A stretch of DNA of 64,000 nucleotides from Diplonema papillatum (Eukaryota > Euglenozoa > Diplonemea > Diplonemida > Diplonemidae), in assembly GCA_030068145.1 (NCBI GenBank), contig JAPJBO010000301.1, positions 1 to 64,000 of the forward strand, given 5' to 3'. Positions 20,988 to 33,300 of the stretch are shown here, piece after piece; position 1 is the first letter of the stretch; each line of letters starts with the position of its first letter. The notes beneath the pieces were generated by a model. It did not search any database and was not told the origin of the DNA. It saw only the letters and a list, made by a program, of their open reading frames with translations. The position numbers and the translations under genes were made by a program.

Positions 20988-23900
20988 ATGCAGAAGGCGG
21001 ACGGCAGCGGCCTGAAGCCCCCGCTGGCCGGCGCCGCGAAGAAGCCGGATGCGGCGCCGAGCGAACCGCCCCGCATCGCGGTGACAGTGGCGTCCTCCGT
21101 CGGGAACGGGCCCTTCGTGCTGCAGGGGCTGCAGGGCGGCCACACCTTCGAGCGGCTGGCGCGGCTGCTCGCCGCCCACGTGCCCGCCGGCGCCCCGCGG
21201 GACCTCCGGATAGCCTACAGAGGCTCCCTCTGCGACCCGCAAGCCACTCTGCGGCAAGCAGGCGTCGCGGACGACGACCGCCTGGAGCTGGTCAGCGGCC
21301 GCGGCTTCCGACCGGAGCCTCGGCCGCAGCCGCCGCCCGGCAGCCGCCGTCGCAACCCTGCCGCGTCCCCGCGCACTCTGCCGCCCCCGCAGTACGCGCA
21401 GCAAGGTTTGCCCCGAGCCCAGCAGACCAACACGGGTGGAGACGCGCACGGCCAGGAAGAAACGGCGGGAGTCGAACAGGCGGGGTCCAGCCCCGCCGCT
21501 GGGGCGCCGCGTGTCGGCGAGCGCGGCCGAGGGTACCCACAGCAGCAAGGGCTCCGAACCAAGAACAACACGGGTGGAGCCGCACACGACCAAGAAGAAG
21601 CGGCGGGGGTAGAACCGGCGGGATCCGGCCCCGCGGCGGGGGTGGCCGGAGTCCCCGCCTTCGTCGCTTCGCGCGTCGCGCACGCGGTCCTGCTGCCGCA
21701 CTGCGTCTTGCCGGCTGCGTCCGAGCCTGGGCTGGACGACGGAAGCGCAGCTAGTCCGCCCGACGTGTCGAAGGCAGCTTCTTCGCAACCGCCCGCCAGC
21801 CGAGGGCGCCAGGCCACCCCTCCGTTCGTGTCAGAGTCACCCGAGGTGCGAAGGGATGCCGCGGACGTCTTCGCCCAGGTGCGACCCTCCTCTCCCGCCC
21901 CTCCCCCTAGACAACATCTTCCTCGGAGAAGACTTGATGCTAGCCTCAACCATGCTTGAGAAGCAGCGCTCTGCCTAAATTAAACTAAGGTTTTCTCCCC
22001 GCCCCCTTTTCTGTACATTCTTCTTCGAAGCAGTCTTGCTGCTAACATAAACATGAGTTCGGGGCCAGTCTCTCAAGGTTTCATATACCCTACTTTGGGA
22101 GCTGTCGCATTCCTTTTCTATGCGACGTCTTCTTCGAAGAAACTTGATACTAGCATAATCCTGCATGAGAGGCAGGGTTCTTTCGAAACGTAAAACTAAG
22201 ATCTTCCCGCTCTTGTTCTCAACTCTGAAATGCAAACGAGTTTGTGTTGTCATCAAGGCGCGTTCGCAGAGATTGGCGGCAAGTGGTGTGCGGCCGCCGC
22301 TTTGCACGGTCCGCTGTTCTCTCCGTCCACGGTGCGTGACCCGAGGGAAACAGCTACCAACCGACAGCTGGATTTGGAAAAAAAACGATGAATCTCCCGG
22401 AGTCTCTCGATGTTGGTCAATTTTGAATGGAATGGGGTGAATGGTTGAATCATCATATTTAAGACAAAATCAAGACATATAAGGGTAGGATTCGGGTTAC
22501 AGACTCTTGCGTTGTCACCACGCACCCAGGCCGGTCCACCACCCCTACCCCGCAGAACTGCACCGTTTTGCCTGCCGCTGTCAATAGAGATGCGTTCGAA
22601 AAGATAGCCACCAGACTATCGCCCCGGCAGCCTCAAACTATCGTGTACCACGGTATCTATCGGGCCCATCCCTACTCCCGAGTGCATATAATTGCCTGGT
22701 TCTGTCTGTGTCCGGCGCATCGCCACAGATTGCCTGCACTATAACCTCGAACCTTTGCCGGTCCATCATTGTTTATGGGTGGGGATAGACCGGCTCAGTT
22801 GTAGTATCGGGGGTTGACCAGCATTGCACCCAACTCACCGCTCGGGACACCGAGAGGCGGTGGCACGCGCCGACGACGCGGCGATGCCACAGATTGCCTG
22901 CACTCTAGCCTCGAACCTGACGGTCAATCGTTGTTTGTGGGTGGGGATAGACCGGCTCAGTGGGGTTGACCAACATTGCACCCAACTCACCGCTCGGGAC
23001 ACCGAGAGGCGGCGGCACGCGCCGGCGATGCGGCAATGCCACAGATTGCCTGCACTCTAACCTCGAACCTTTGACGGTCAATCGTTGTTTGTGGGTGGGG
23101 ATAGACCGGCTCAGTTGTAGTATCGGGGGTTGGCCAACATTGCACACAACTCTCCGCTCAGGACACCGAGAGGCGGCGGCACGCGCCGACGCCGTGGAGG
23201 CAGGTCGGCTCGGATGGATTGGTATCGCTAAGCGAGAACGCAACCGCGCGAGGCGCGTGGTCGCTGGCGGGCGAAGTTGCCGGCGCGGCCGCAGACGTGC
23301 GGGAACAGCGGCAGGCGCTGGAGGCCAGCCTGCGCGACCTGGCGTACCTGGCAGACGCGGAAGCCGCCGCCAAGCCCGCCTGGGGCGCGCAAACCCACCA
23401 TGCACGGCGCAGCGCCAGCGCCGCAGCCCCCGTTTCCCCGCTCGAAACCGCCAGACCCAACGCCAGCCGCCCCACGCGGCCCAGGCGGCAGCTACAGCCG
23501 GAATCCACCCCGGCGGCCGAGTACCATTTCGATGGCAGGTCCCCGGCCAGCGGCCACTCGCCTTTAAGCTACCGCAAGCCCGGCAAGGCGTCGCCACTGC
23601 CACCGGACGAAGCGTCCCCATCGTACCCCAGCGCCCCCTATACCACACCCCCGGCACGGTTTCTCCCGTGGGAGCACGACGCCGCAGCTTCTGTACCTTA
23701 CGCTGTTGTGTCGTCGCCTCCTGTGCAACCGGACTACTACGACGACAGCAGGATCGTTGAAGGGCAGCACTCCGAAGCGTACACCCCTGCACACCGTGGG
23801 ACGTATGCTGATGGTGTTCACGGCACAAGGAGTCGTGACGCCCGGCAACCCAGGGCGTGCTTACCTGCGCAACCTTGGCTATCCGACGGCGGTGTTGGCA

Positions 23901-24850
23901 CCGTCGGGTTTGGCGGTGTTGAGCACTCGGGAGGGTATATCCTCGTGCAGCCCGGGTTTCGTGGCGATCACTCCGGTGGGTGTATCCCTGCTCAGTCTGA
24001 GTTACGTGGCGATCACTCCGGAAGGTACATCCCTGTGCAGCCTGGTGACTTCCGCGGCAATCACTCCGGAGGATGTGTCCCTGCGCAGCCCGGGTTTCGT
24101 GGCGATCACTCCGGAGAATATATCCGTGACTTCCGCGGCAATCACTCCGGAGGATGTATCCCTGCGCAGCCTGAATTTCGCGGCGATCGCTCCGGAGGGT
24201 ACATCCCCGCGCAGCCTGACTTCCGCGGGAGCTACTCCGGAGGGTATGTCCCCGCGCAGGCTGAGGGGTTGTGCGGCGGCGGCGCCGCCCAGCCCGTAGC
24301 GTCGGTGGGCAGGGCGTTGGACTTCGGGCCCGGCGAGGCGGGGACCGTGCGCGTGACGTGCGCCTGCGGGGCGGCGGCCGCGGCGGCGGCGGCTGAAGGA
24401 GGGGTGGATGTGTCGGAGGTGGAAAGGGAGCGGGCCGCGGCGCACGGGGAGAAGATGGCCCTCGTCCGGAAGCTCTGCGACCACGAGCTCGCTGTCGCGC
24501 GGGACCGCGTCCGCGACAAGTGGTGGGACACCTTCTTCGCCTCGCCCGCAGGCCGGCAGCTACTGGCCGGCGCCGACGACCCGGCCAGGTGGCACGCGTC
24601 CCCTCCAGCGCACCTCCGCCGGCGGCACGGCACCCGCCCGGCGCCCCCCCTGCCTCGCCACCACGCACACTCACGCGAGGTGGCGCTTCCTCCGGATACC
24701 TCCCCCGTCAGCTCTCGCATCCGTGCAGTGGTATGCATTTTTTGTTTGCCGGGTTGTACCCACCGCCCACGCTTTGCGGCTGGACGGAAGACCGAGTGGA
24801 TGTTGGGCAAGCTGGAAACAATTTGCGCCCGTAACGCGCAGAAGTCTTGA
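20988..24850 (+). CDS. Ubiquitin-like domain protein with repeat region, two exons
   Basis: Predicted exons are 20988-21878 and 23204-24850, joined in phase 0 (CAG|GTGCGA ... GGCAG|GTCGGC), giving about 845 aa. Residues 30-102 look like a ubiquitin fold. They start IAVTVASS, include an ERLARLLAAH helix and a LRIAYRGSLCD strand-turn, and end DDDRLELV. There is no terminal Gly-Gly, so it is a fixed domain and not a conjugated modifier. A long Pro/Ala/Gly-rich segment follows. Exon 2 encodes a helix (VREQRQALEASLRDLAYLA), eight imperfect HSGGYIPAQPxFRGD units (23930-24265) and a charged C-terminal helix (VERERAAAHGEKMALVRKL). The last codons, from about 24750, fall in sequence shared with 44926-45012, so the native end may be earlier. 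The start is chosen as the first ATG of the complete exon. Function unknown. Confidence 0.6.
22720..23200 (+). repeat. Tandem repeat in the UBL-gene intron
   Basis: Three units of about 150-165 bp share ATTGCCTGCACT, GTGGGTGGGGATAGACCGGC and ACCGAGAGGCGG blocks. The last unit runs up to the proposed acceptor at 23203. Confidence 0.85.
23930..24265 (+). repeat. In-frame coding minisatellite (12-16 aa units)
   Basis: Eight tandem units of roughly 36-48 bp encode variants of HSGGYIPAQPGFRGD. All length changes are multiples of three, so the frame is kept, which supports translation. Confidence 0.8.
24735..24840 (+). repeat. Shared coding-like fragment, copy 1
   Basis: Near-identical to 44926-45012. 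Both encode CTHRPRFAAGRKTEWML and continue GKLETICARN in an open frame. The copy inside the piggyBac element sits in a longer coherent ORF, so the one here looks like a captured piece. Confidence 0.75.
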
Positions 24851-24954
24851 ACGATCAAACCAGCAAGAAAGCAGATGGCTCATAGTGTGGTGACCAGCAC
24901 GTGACAAGTTTGTCGGCCCAAACTAAGACAATAAATTGACAAAAACACAACACT

Positions 24955-25148
24955 ACACTCCACGAAGGAATGTACTTGGTGTCGGTCACAAACAGTCCCG
25001 GACATGGCTAGCCATAACCCATAACGAAAGCGTGCACTAATATACAACCCGTAGCCACATAGCCCTTGCTTGCTCTAAGAGAACCCATTCATGAACGGTC
25101 ACACGGAGACCCTAAACCCCCGGAATTTCAAGCGAACTTTAACTCTAA
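24955..25148 (+). repeat. Dispersed repeat with shared 3' tail, copy 2
   Basis: Near-identical to 12445-12648. The common tail occupies 25098-25148. Confidence 0.88.
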
Positions 25149-25399
25149 AAACAACTCGATAACCGCTGGGGGGGCTACTACTATAGTGCCCCCTTCCCTG
25201 GAAAGCTGTGTTGCAGGTTGTATTTCCAAGACACATCTCGCCATTGTAGGCCGCAAATAAAAAATACGAAGCATCTACACACCATTCAGGCGGCTCGAAT
25301 GGGTAGCACAGACAGCCACGCGATTCAGCTCCGCATGCAAAGAGCGCGGCAGCAGGAGATTCACAAAAGGAGATCCACCAGGTCGCATCAGAGTCTTGC

Positions 25400-25890
25400 C
25401 GCATGAACCCGCTGCCTGCTGCTTGCTTGCTGCCTGCTGCCTGCTGCTTGCTACCTGCTGCCTGCTGCTTGCTGCCTGCTGCTTGCTGCTTGCTGCCTGC
25501 TGCCTGCTGCTTGCTGCCTGCTGCTTGCTGCTTGCTGCCTGCTGCCTGCTGCTTGCTTGCTGCTTGCTGCCTGCTGCTTGCTGCTTGCTGCCTGCTGCTT
25601 GCTGCTTGCTGCCTGCTGCCTGCTGCTTGCTTGCTGCTTGCTGCCTGCTGCTTGCTGCTTGCTGCCTGCTGCCTGCTGCTTGCTTGCTGCTTGCTGCCTG
25701 CTGCTTGCTGCTTGCTGCCTGCTGCTTGCTGCTTGCTGCCTGCTGCCTGCTGCTTGCTTGCTGCTTGCTGCCTGCTGCTTGCTGCCTGCTGCTTGCTGCC
25801 TGCTGCTTGCTGCCTGCTGCTTGCTGCCTGCTGCTTGCTGCCTGCTGCTTGCTGCCTGCTGCTTGCTGCCTGCTGCCTGCTGCCTGCTGC
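25400..25890 (+). repeat. Heptamer array (TGCYTGC)n
   Basis: About 70 heptamers, each TGCTTGC or TGCCTGC, in mixed order with a few TTGC interruptions. It has no stop codons in several frames on both strands. The resulting Leu/Ala/Cys-rich and Gln/Ser-rich frames are artefacts. Confidence 0.93.
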
Positions 25891-25952
25891 CTTCCGGCAG
25901 CAAGCAACTCTTTCCGGCTGAGCTTTTGCTGACGACCGCGCAACGTGTCCGT

Positions 25953-26020
25953 GGCTTAAAGGACCGAAACCCGGCGCAGATAGGTTTAATGCGGTTCATT
26001 CCAAGCACGTTCTTGCAATC
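25953..26020 (+). repeat. Dispersed repeat family D, copy 1
   Basis: Shares GGCTTAAAGGACCGAAAC and ATTCCAAGCACGTTCTTGCA with 37588-37675 and 52301-52386. All three have the same orientation. Confidence 0.8.
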
Positions 26021-27312
26021 CTCCGCCCCCCGTCCCATTGGCAAGCGGTGGCTAGAAACCAGCTGCTTCGTATACACGAATGCGGCGTACGAAATCACTC
26101 CACAGCTTCTGCGGCTGGATTCCGCGTGCGGTAGTCCGCCCGTCAAGCACGTGTTGCTGATAGTGTCCATGGTGTGTTCCCTCGCGTGTGCACCAGAGTG
26201 TTGTTATCGTTGCGCCTTCTCTTGCGGGATGCGCATTCGCGCTCTTGCGACTTTACCCTGTATTCCGTTCTTAGAGCCCGACCTTCCCGCGAAGTGGTGC
26301 ATCCCTCACCTTTCCTAGCTGTCTACCAGGTGTTAGAGCTTGTGTCACTGCATGTCACGTGACGCGTTTGACTTTCTGCGCGTTTCTGTTCTAGCTTCAG
26401 TTTCAGGCTTTAGTCCAGTGTGGAGTCCGTGGTACCTACCACGAAGCGCATCAGGAGAAGAAAACCATGTAGTGGGTTCTTAGTCTTGCGCACCAGTGCG
26501 CTGCCCGCCAACCACGGGTTCGTTATGTCTGATCATAAACCGAAGGAGGCAGCAGAGTGGAGGGGAAAGGGGCAGAGGAGGACAGCTGGCACACGGCCTA
26601 CAGTGAAGCGAACAGGAAAAAAGGGAAAAGGCCGCACCGGGTCCAGGACGTCTTGCAAAGCTTGAGTCGGAGGCAGCACAGTCCGCTCTGCCCTGTGACT
26701 GACCGTCTCGACGAGCTTGTGTTCAGTGCAAGCGCCAAGCCCCACGCCTTGATGCTTTGGTTTGGGAAATCGGTAGCCGCTTGACCCGTAGGCCCGTGGC
26801 TCCCGTCGAACACGGGAAGCTTGGCTCCCGTAGGAACACGGGAAGCTTGGCTCCCGTGTAGCAGGCTTTCCCTGGTACCTTTCAGGCTCTGAAGCGAACA
26901 GAAAATAAGTAAGCGAAGCATTCGAAATACGACGCATCTCACTGCTCCGTGTGCACCAAGAAGAAGGCGTTTCCCCCCGGATGCATGTTGTGACCAGCAG
27001 CACACGGGACACGAAGCAGGGGGTCATTCCAGTTCCGGACAGGCGCGTGGTCACTACCGGCAGCAAGAAGGAGCGCCAGCTGTGACGTGAGGAAGCCTAC
27101 GTCCTATCTCCGCAACAGGGGTCACCCCGAAACGGTTTTGATGCACACACTCTCACACACCTAGGAGGGGAAGAAGGGGGGGAAGAAGATCACCCCCCAC
27201 CCTTCAACCGCCCCAGCACCTAACACCCCCCCTCTGGCTGACACAGAAAGAGGGGGACGATCGTGTAGGCGCCGTTTGCCGATCGCGAGAAGGAGGAGAG
27301 AGAAGAAGCACG
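26021..27312. other. Intergenic region upstream of the Vps23-like gene
   Basis: 26640-26785 is a dispersed repeat shared with 63520-63690 (CTTGCAAAGCTTGAGTCGGA and TTTGGGAAATCGGTAGCC blocks). 26795-26870 holds three copies of a roughly 27-bp unit with AACACGGGAAGCTTGGCTCC. I see no further gene. The promoter and 5' leader of the next gene must lie before 27313. Confidence 0.6.
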
Positions 27313-30300
27313 ATGGTGGAGACCTCCGAGCTTGTGGCGTACGCGGACCCTGACCGGGTCGCTCGTGACATATCCGCGCTGCTGGCTGAGCCTGTGTTCG
27401 AAGACTTCCAGGTTGGGCTGCGCTCGAGCAAGCAGGTGAACATGCGGCTGGTCACGATAGAAGGAACGCTCTTCGTTGAGCTCGACGACGACGAAGTGTG
27501 CGAGGTGCCTATCGGGGTCGTGCTGAAGCCGGAGTATCCAACCGCGCCGCCGTATTGCCGGCTCGTGGTCCCGCCGCACTGCGTCCTTCGAGTGCCTGAC
27601 GACCGGCCCGTCATGTATTCAAGCACGGGAGTGCTCATACCAAGCGAGGTCCCGCTCCTCCGGGACTGGCGCGACGCGGAAGACTCGAAGCGGACGCTGG
27701 TCGAGATCTTCCTTGCCATCGCCGACTGCTGCAGCGGGTTCAATCCGTTTGCGCCGGCCGACGACGGCGCGTCGACGGAGCCGGAGTCCCCGGAGCTGCA
27801 ACCCGGCGGCGCCGGGGCGCTGCCTTCCGCCGCAGCTGCGCTGAGCTCTTCGAGCGCTTCAATCACCCAGGAGCAGCCTGCGGGGCGGCCGTCCACCGGT
27901 CAGCAGGAATACCAGGGCTCCGACGACGCGTCGGCGCAAGCTATCCAGCCACCAGTCCTGGACCAGTCCACGGAACGCCCTGCACCCCTTCAACGGGAAC
28001 GGGAGCCTCTGCCTGGAGATGGTGAGAGCACCGGCCCTGGGGCTGTGTTAAGCAGTTCCGCCAACTCGCTCCGTCTCGGAACCCCTGTGGGCGGCGGCTC
28101 TGCACAAGCAGCCGGTCCTGTCTCTCCTCTTCGGCTGCAACACCAGCGCTCCGACGAGAACGCTGGCTCGCGGGGTGCCGTGTCCGCGTCTAACAACTCG
28201 CTCGGTCTCGAACACCCCGCAACTTCGGACCAACTGGGCGGCCCCGCTTCCCCTCTCCAGCTGCAGCAGCAGCACTCCGACGACGACGCCGCTGCGCCGC
28301 GGGCGGCGCTGGGTGCTTCAAACAACTCCCTCGCCCTCGATCAACAACCAGCCACCCCCGCCTCCCCTGTTCAAGGGCGCCCTGGGGATGGCGCGCCGGC
28401 CCCGCTGTCCGTTGTGAGTGGGGGCGAAGGGGAGGGGACGCACGAGAACCAGCCCCGCCTGTGTGACCAGGGGCTTGGGGGTGCAGCCGTCGATGATGCA
28501 CCGGGGGTGGATGGATCGCGTGAACAGGAGCGTGCGTGTCGGGAAGTGCTGCATCCGGGGGGTGACGCGGGAGAGGATGCGGGGAAGGGTGAGGCTGAAC
28601 AGGGCAGCCTGGGCCGGCAGCAGGAGGAAGCCCTGCGGGAGTTGATGCTCGCCGTCGCGTCAGGCACGCTGGGGTCGGCGGCTTCGCTGGACCATGGCAT
28701 CGCGGCTTCGTACCAAGAAGGGGCACCTGGGGAAGGCCACGCCGCGCCGGAGGAATTCGGCGGCGGCGCGCAGCCAGCGCAAGACGCCGCCGCCGCCGGC
28801 GGCGGAGGGCTTCCGGGGCACGATCCGCACGGGTTGTTCCCGATCGAGACGCAGACCGCGACGACTTCGTCGCCGATGCTCAGCGGCTCTTCGGCGTTCG
28901 ACGTTGCGTTCCCGCACCTGCAGTCGACGGACGTGGCGGCGATGACGCCGCCGATGCAGCCGCAGGAAGACCACCCGCGCCCCGGCCAGTCGTCCCACCA
29001 CCACCCAGCCGGGAGCCTCGCGCCCGCGCTGTCGCATGCCCACCTGACGCACCTGCACCGCGGCGCAGTGCAGGTGCGGCCGTTCGCGACGTCGCAGTAC
29101 TCGCCGGTCGGAACCACCCCCGGCGGCGACGACTTCAACGCGGCCGGGCTCCCGCACCTGCCGACACACTCGTCGTCGCAGTTTCCGTCGTCGCGGAACT
29201 CTCCGGTGGTCCTTCCGCCCCCTGACCAGCCGCCTCTTCCTCCCACCAACCCCACCGAATTCAGCGAGCAGCTGCCTTGCGCGGCCCAGGACTCCCGGGG
29301 GCTCAATTCGTCAGGCGAGTCCAACGGAGAACACTCGCCAGACCGTCCAACAGGGAGTCCGGCGTCGTCGGTTGCATCCACACCCCCGCGGGGGTCTGAC
29401 CCCGTGGGTCCTGCAGCGTCGAGCCACGACGATGACCTCGACGACGAGCTGGCGCTCCTGCAGAGCCTCGTGATCCCGTCCGGCGCGCTGCCGCGGCCGT
29501 CGCCGGCGCCGGCGGGCCCGGCGCGCGGTGACCCGGAGCTGCCGATCTTCGCGGCCGCCCGCCGCGGCGACTCGTCGCCGCCCGATCACTCACCGCAGCC
29601 CGCGAAAACCTGGCCGGGCCCGGCGGCGCCGGCGCGCGGACCGCTCGACCACGCCGCGGACGGCGCGACCGCCCGCGACGTCGAGCTGCTGCGGGCGAAG
29701 CTCGAAGCCCACCGGGAGGAGAAGAACAAGAAGCAGACGCAGCAAGCCGAAGAGGAACCAGCAGAAGAAGAAGAAAAAGACGCAGGTGCTGACCCGCTCG
29801 AAAGCCCAGCGACGCCCGCCGCCACGCTTCCGGAAACGGAGCCCACCGCCGGCTCCGCTGCCCCCTCCACTTCCCAGACTTCAGGGCGGCACGGCTCCCC
29901 GGAAGGCCCCCCATCGGCACACCCCGCGGCGCCGGAAAAGCCGCATGAAAATGGGCACGTCTCACAAGCGGAGGAGAAGCTTTGGGGAGAAGACTGGCAG
30001 GGGGGGGATGGCGCACCGCGCCAGCCGCCAGCGGACGCGAACAAACCGAGCCTCGACACCGTCGATGACTTCTTCGCAGCTGCGAGCACCCATGGGGATG
30101 GAAGCCCGCCGCGAGAGCTAGGCGGGGGTGAGGGAGAGCCGCCGGGCCCGCAGGCCGAATTTGGCTCCGGTGACGCGCCGAAGGGTCCCAAGGGGGGGTC
30201 GAGTGCGACGCAGGCCGACATCGAGGCGTTGAAGCAGAAGCTGCGCGAGCAGCGGCGGAAGCGCCAGGAGGGCGCTTCAGGGCCGCTGCAGGCCGGCGGC

Positions 30301-33300
30301 GCGAACGGCAGCAGCCGGGCGCCGCCGCGCGACGGGGGGGAAGGGGCAGCGGCCAACGGAGCACACCCGCAGGCGTCCGCGCAGGCCCAGCGAGGGCAGT
30401 CCTTGCAGTCCTCCGCGTATGATCCGTTTGACCCGGAAGCCGCACTGGCCAGTCCGGAGCCTGGGTTGTCCGTGGAGGGGGGACCGGGGTTGCACGTGCT
30501 TCCCGCCGCGTCAGACGGGCTTGGCTGGTCGCAGCCTCCGGCCGACGCCTGGTTGCCACAGGACCCCGCCGGGCAGCACCACGGGGAAGGGATCGCGCGA
30601 ACGGCGGTGCCCGCCGCCGAAGGAGACTGGCTGTCCGCGGCGGGGCCGGGTGGCGACGGCGCCGCGCGGTCTTTGCCGGCGGAGCCCCTTGGGCAGTGGG
30701 ACCCGGCCGCTGCCGGCGCGGGCGCCCGGCAGCGGGAGAGCACGTCGTCGCCCTCGCCGCTGACGAGGGTGCGCGGCGCCGCGGTCTGCGAGCAGGACGG
30801 GGCGGACGAGGACTTCGCGGCCATCTTCCCGCCGGAGGCGCGGGCCGGCGACGCGCTGCCGGACGCGGTCCTGGCGAGGCAGCAGCTCCTCGACATGCTG
30901 ACCGAGCGGGCCACGCGCGACCTGGCGCTGTACAGACAGGTTCGTCTTTCTTTTGTTGTATAAGAAGACAACAGTATTTATTACTATGTTTACTTCACAG
31001 AAGGACGGTGCCACGGTGCGACTCGGCAGCCCCTGCTAAACGAGCGCCACGTGGGGGGTGAAGTGAACGGATTCATCCCTTCCTTCAGCACCAAAAGTCC
31101 AGGAATACCGGTATTCCCAGCAATAGAGAGCAAAAGACGCATAAAAGGAGAGAATAGCCATAAAAGGAACAAAAAGAAAGTTTACCACGATTACCATTTC
31201 TTTTGTTGTATAACATGCAGGGTCAAAAACCTTGTGTCTTTTTTAAACGCTGCCGTCCCCAAAAAAAAATCTTGGAAAAAAAAAAAAAAAGTTGCTCAAC
31301 TTCATCAAAAAATACCGCAGGTTTCGTTCCAAAATTTAAAAAATTTAAAAAATCCAAATTTTCCGGAAAAAAACGGGTGGCCATTTTCTAAAAAGACACA
31401 AGGTTTTGACCCTGCATGATAAGCACCTGCTTTGTAGGAAATACTCGAGGAGGCTGCCAGCTGCAAAGACCAAAGGAGGTAAATGTGCTGTAGCCCATAC
31501 AATACAGGTGAATCTGGGTTCAGTGGCGGGCGTAAGCGTTCAACAAAAAAGACACACTTTGTAGTGATTTTGTTTCTCCCCCTTCAGCCTCTTCGAAGTA
31601 AGCACAAGGCAGCCCCTCGAGTATTTTGTTAGCAATAGTAAGCAACAGTACTTTGCGTTACCAAGACATTCTTCAGTAGTACTAATTGGTAGTGGTTGGC
31701 AGCTTAATACATTACGGACGGAGGGGAAGGGGGTGCGGAAAGCCTTCTGGGGGAAACTTTGGGGCAAACCTAAGTTCGGCCTAGCGGGTCTCAGTCACAT
31801 TCAGGGCGAGGCCCTGATTTTTTCACTGATCGCTCAGACACGGTTGTAGGGGCCTTCTCCCGTGACGAGTTTTCCTGTGCCCTACTAGCGCGTGGTCCGG
31901 TAGAAAGACTTGCTGCACCAAACAAAGCGGCAAAACAACAAATAGGTAAAAGGCCGAAAGACAACGGACTGCCGTTCATCGTCGGAAACACATTACGCGA
32001 AAAAAACAAACAACCAATCCCTTTCACTACCCGTCAATTCAGTCACCCTAAAAGGAAAGAGACGGACATAAGGTACCAAGAAGACAGACAATCACCTACT
32101 ACGGCACCGCCTACCGTACGTAAGGTAGGTGGATAATGACCAAAACCACCAATGACCAACCACCACTCTTACGACACTCAGAGCACAAAGGATATCTTCC
32201 CGTACTGACGAAGGTCACCCGGAGACTTTAAACCAGTGTTTCAAGCGAACTTGCACTCTAAACCACCGAACTTTCAAACCACAACGCTAAAACGCACAGG
32301 TCGCCGACGCAAAGATCACGAGAGCTGCGGCCAACCGCGACGCCTGGGCAGTCAGCAACGACAACGTCCAGCAGCTGCTGGCGGTCCTGCGTGACCGGAA
32401 GGCGAGCCTCGAAGAGGCCATCCCCGCGGTCGATGCGGCGGTGGAGGAGGCGGCGGTCGCTGAGCGCTGCGCCGCGTCGTTCATAAAAGCCCCCGGGGAC
32501 CTGTACCTCGAGCTCATGCAGCCCGAGTCAGCCCTGCAGCGCCAGGCCCTCGACGCGGTCGCGCTCGACAAGGCGCTGGAAGACTGCTTCTACGCCTTGG
32601 AAGCCGGCCTCAGCACGGGCGTCATAGACGCGAACCAGTTCCACAAGTCTTGCCTTGAGGTCGCCCGTCGGCAGTTCGAGGCCCGGTACCTCCAGAACAA
32701 AATCTCCGACATCCTGGCACCCCCCGCCGCTGGCAGGTACGCGTGTATCATTCGGTTTCCAGAAACTCCACGGTAAAGAAAGAAACCCCAGCAATATACC
32801 GTCACTAAAAGGCATGAAAAGACGCCGAAAATAAATAACGTTGTTGACAAACGAAAAGCAAAATAATACAACCCAAAACTACGCATTTTTCTTTCGTTGT
32901 GCGAGATCGAACACCGTACTTGGGAGATAGTGTTGAACTGGACCGAAGCTGGAACGGGTAATCGACAGACCGGGTAAAACCTGGGACACCGAGGACCATT
33001 TTTTTGGCGGTGTCCCAGGTTTTACCTGGTTCAACATTAATCCGATTCCGGCGTTTTGCACGTGTAGCGAATCCGATCTTGGAGGGGGGACCGGGCAGTC
33101 TTGCAGTCTCACTGCGGGAATGCTGCTGCGCAGTCGTCAAGCCACCCAAGAACCAGGTGGTTGGGGGGGGGGTGTCGTTGGACGGGAATAAAGTGATAGG
33201 TTTACCCTGGATGGTTTGATTCCTCTTCGTTCTTTCTTGCAGTCACGTCACCAAGAAGTATCCCGCAGACTTCACGTCAGCGAACACAAAAGGCGCAGAC

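Noticed and set aside
22905..24674. 589-codon minus-strand frame
   Set aside because: Antisense to the UBL gene's second exon in GC-rich DNA; repeat units make sense only on the plus strand.
25396..26318. Long Leu/Ala/Cys and Gln/Ser frames
   Set aside because: Products of the TGCYTGC array on either strand.
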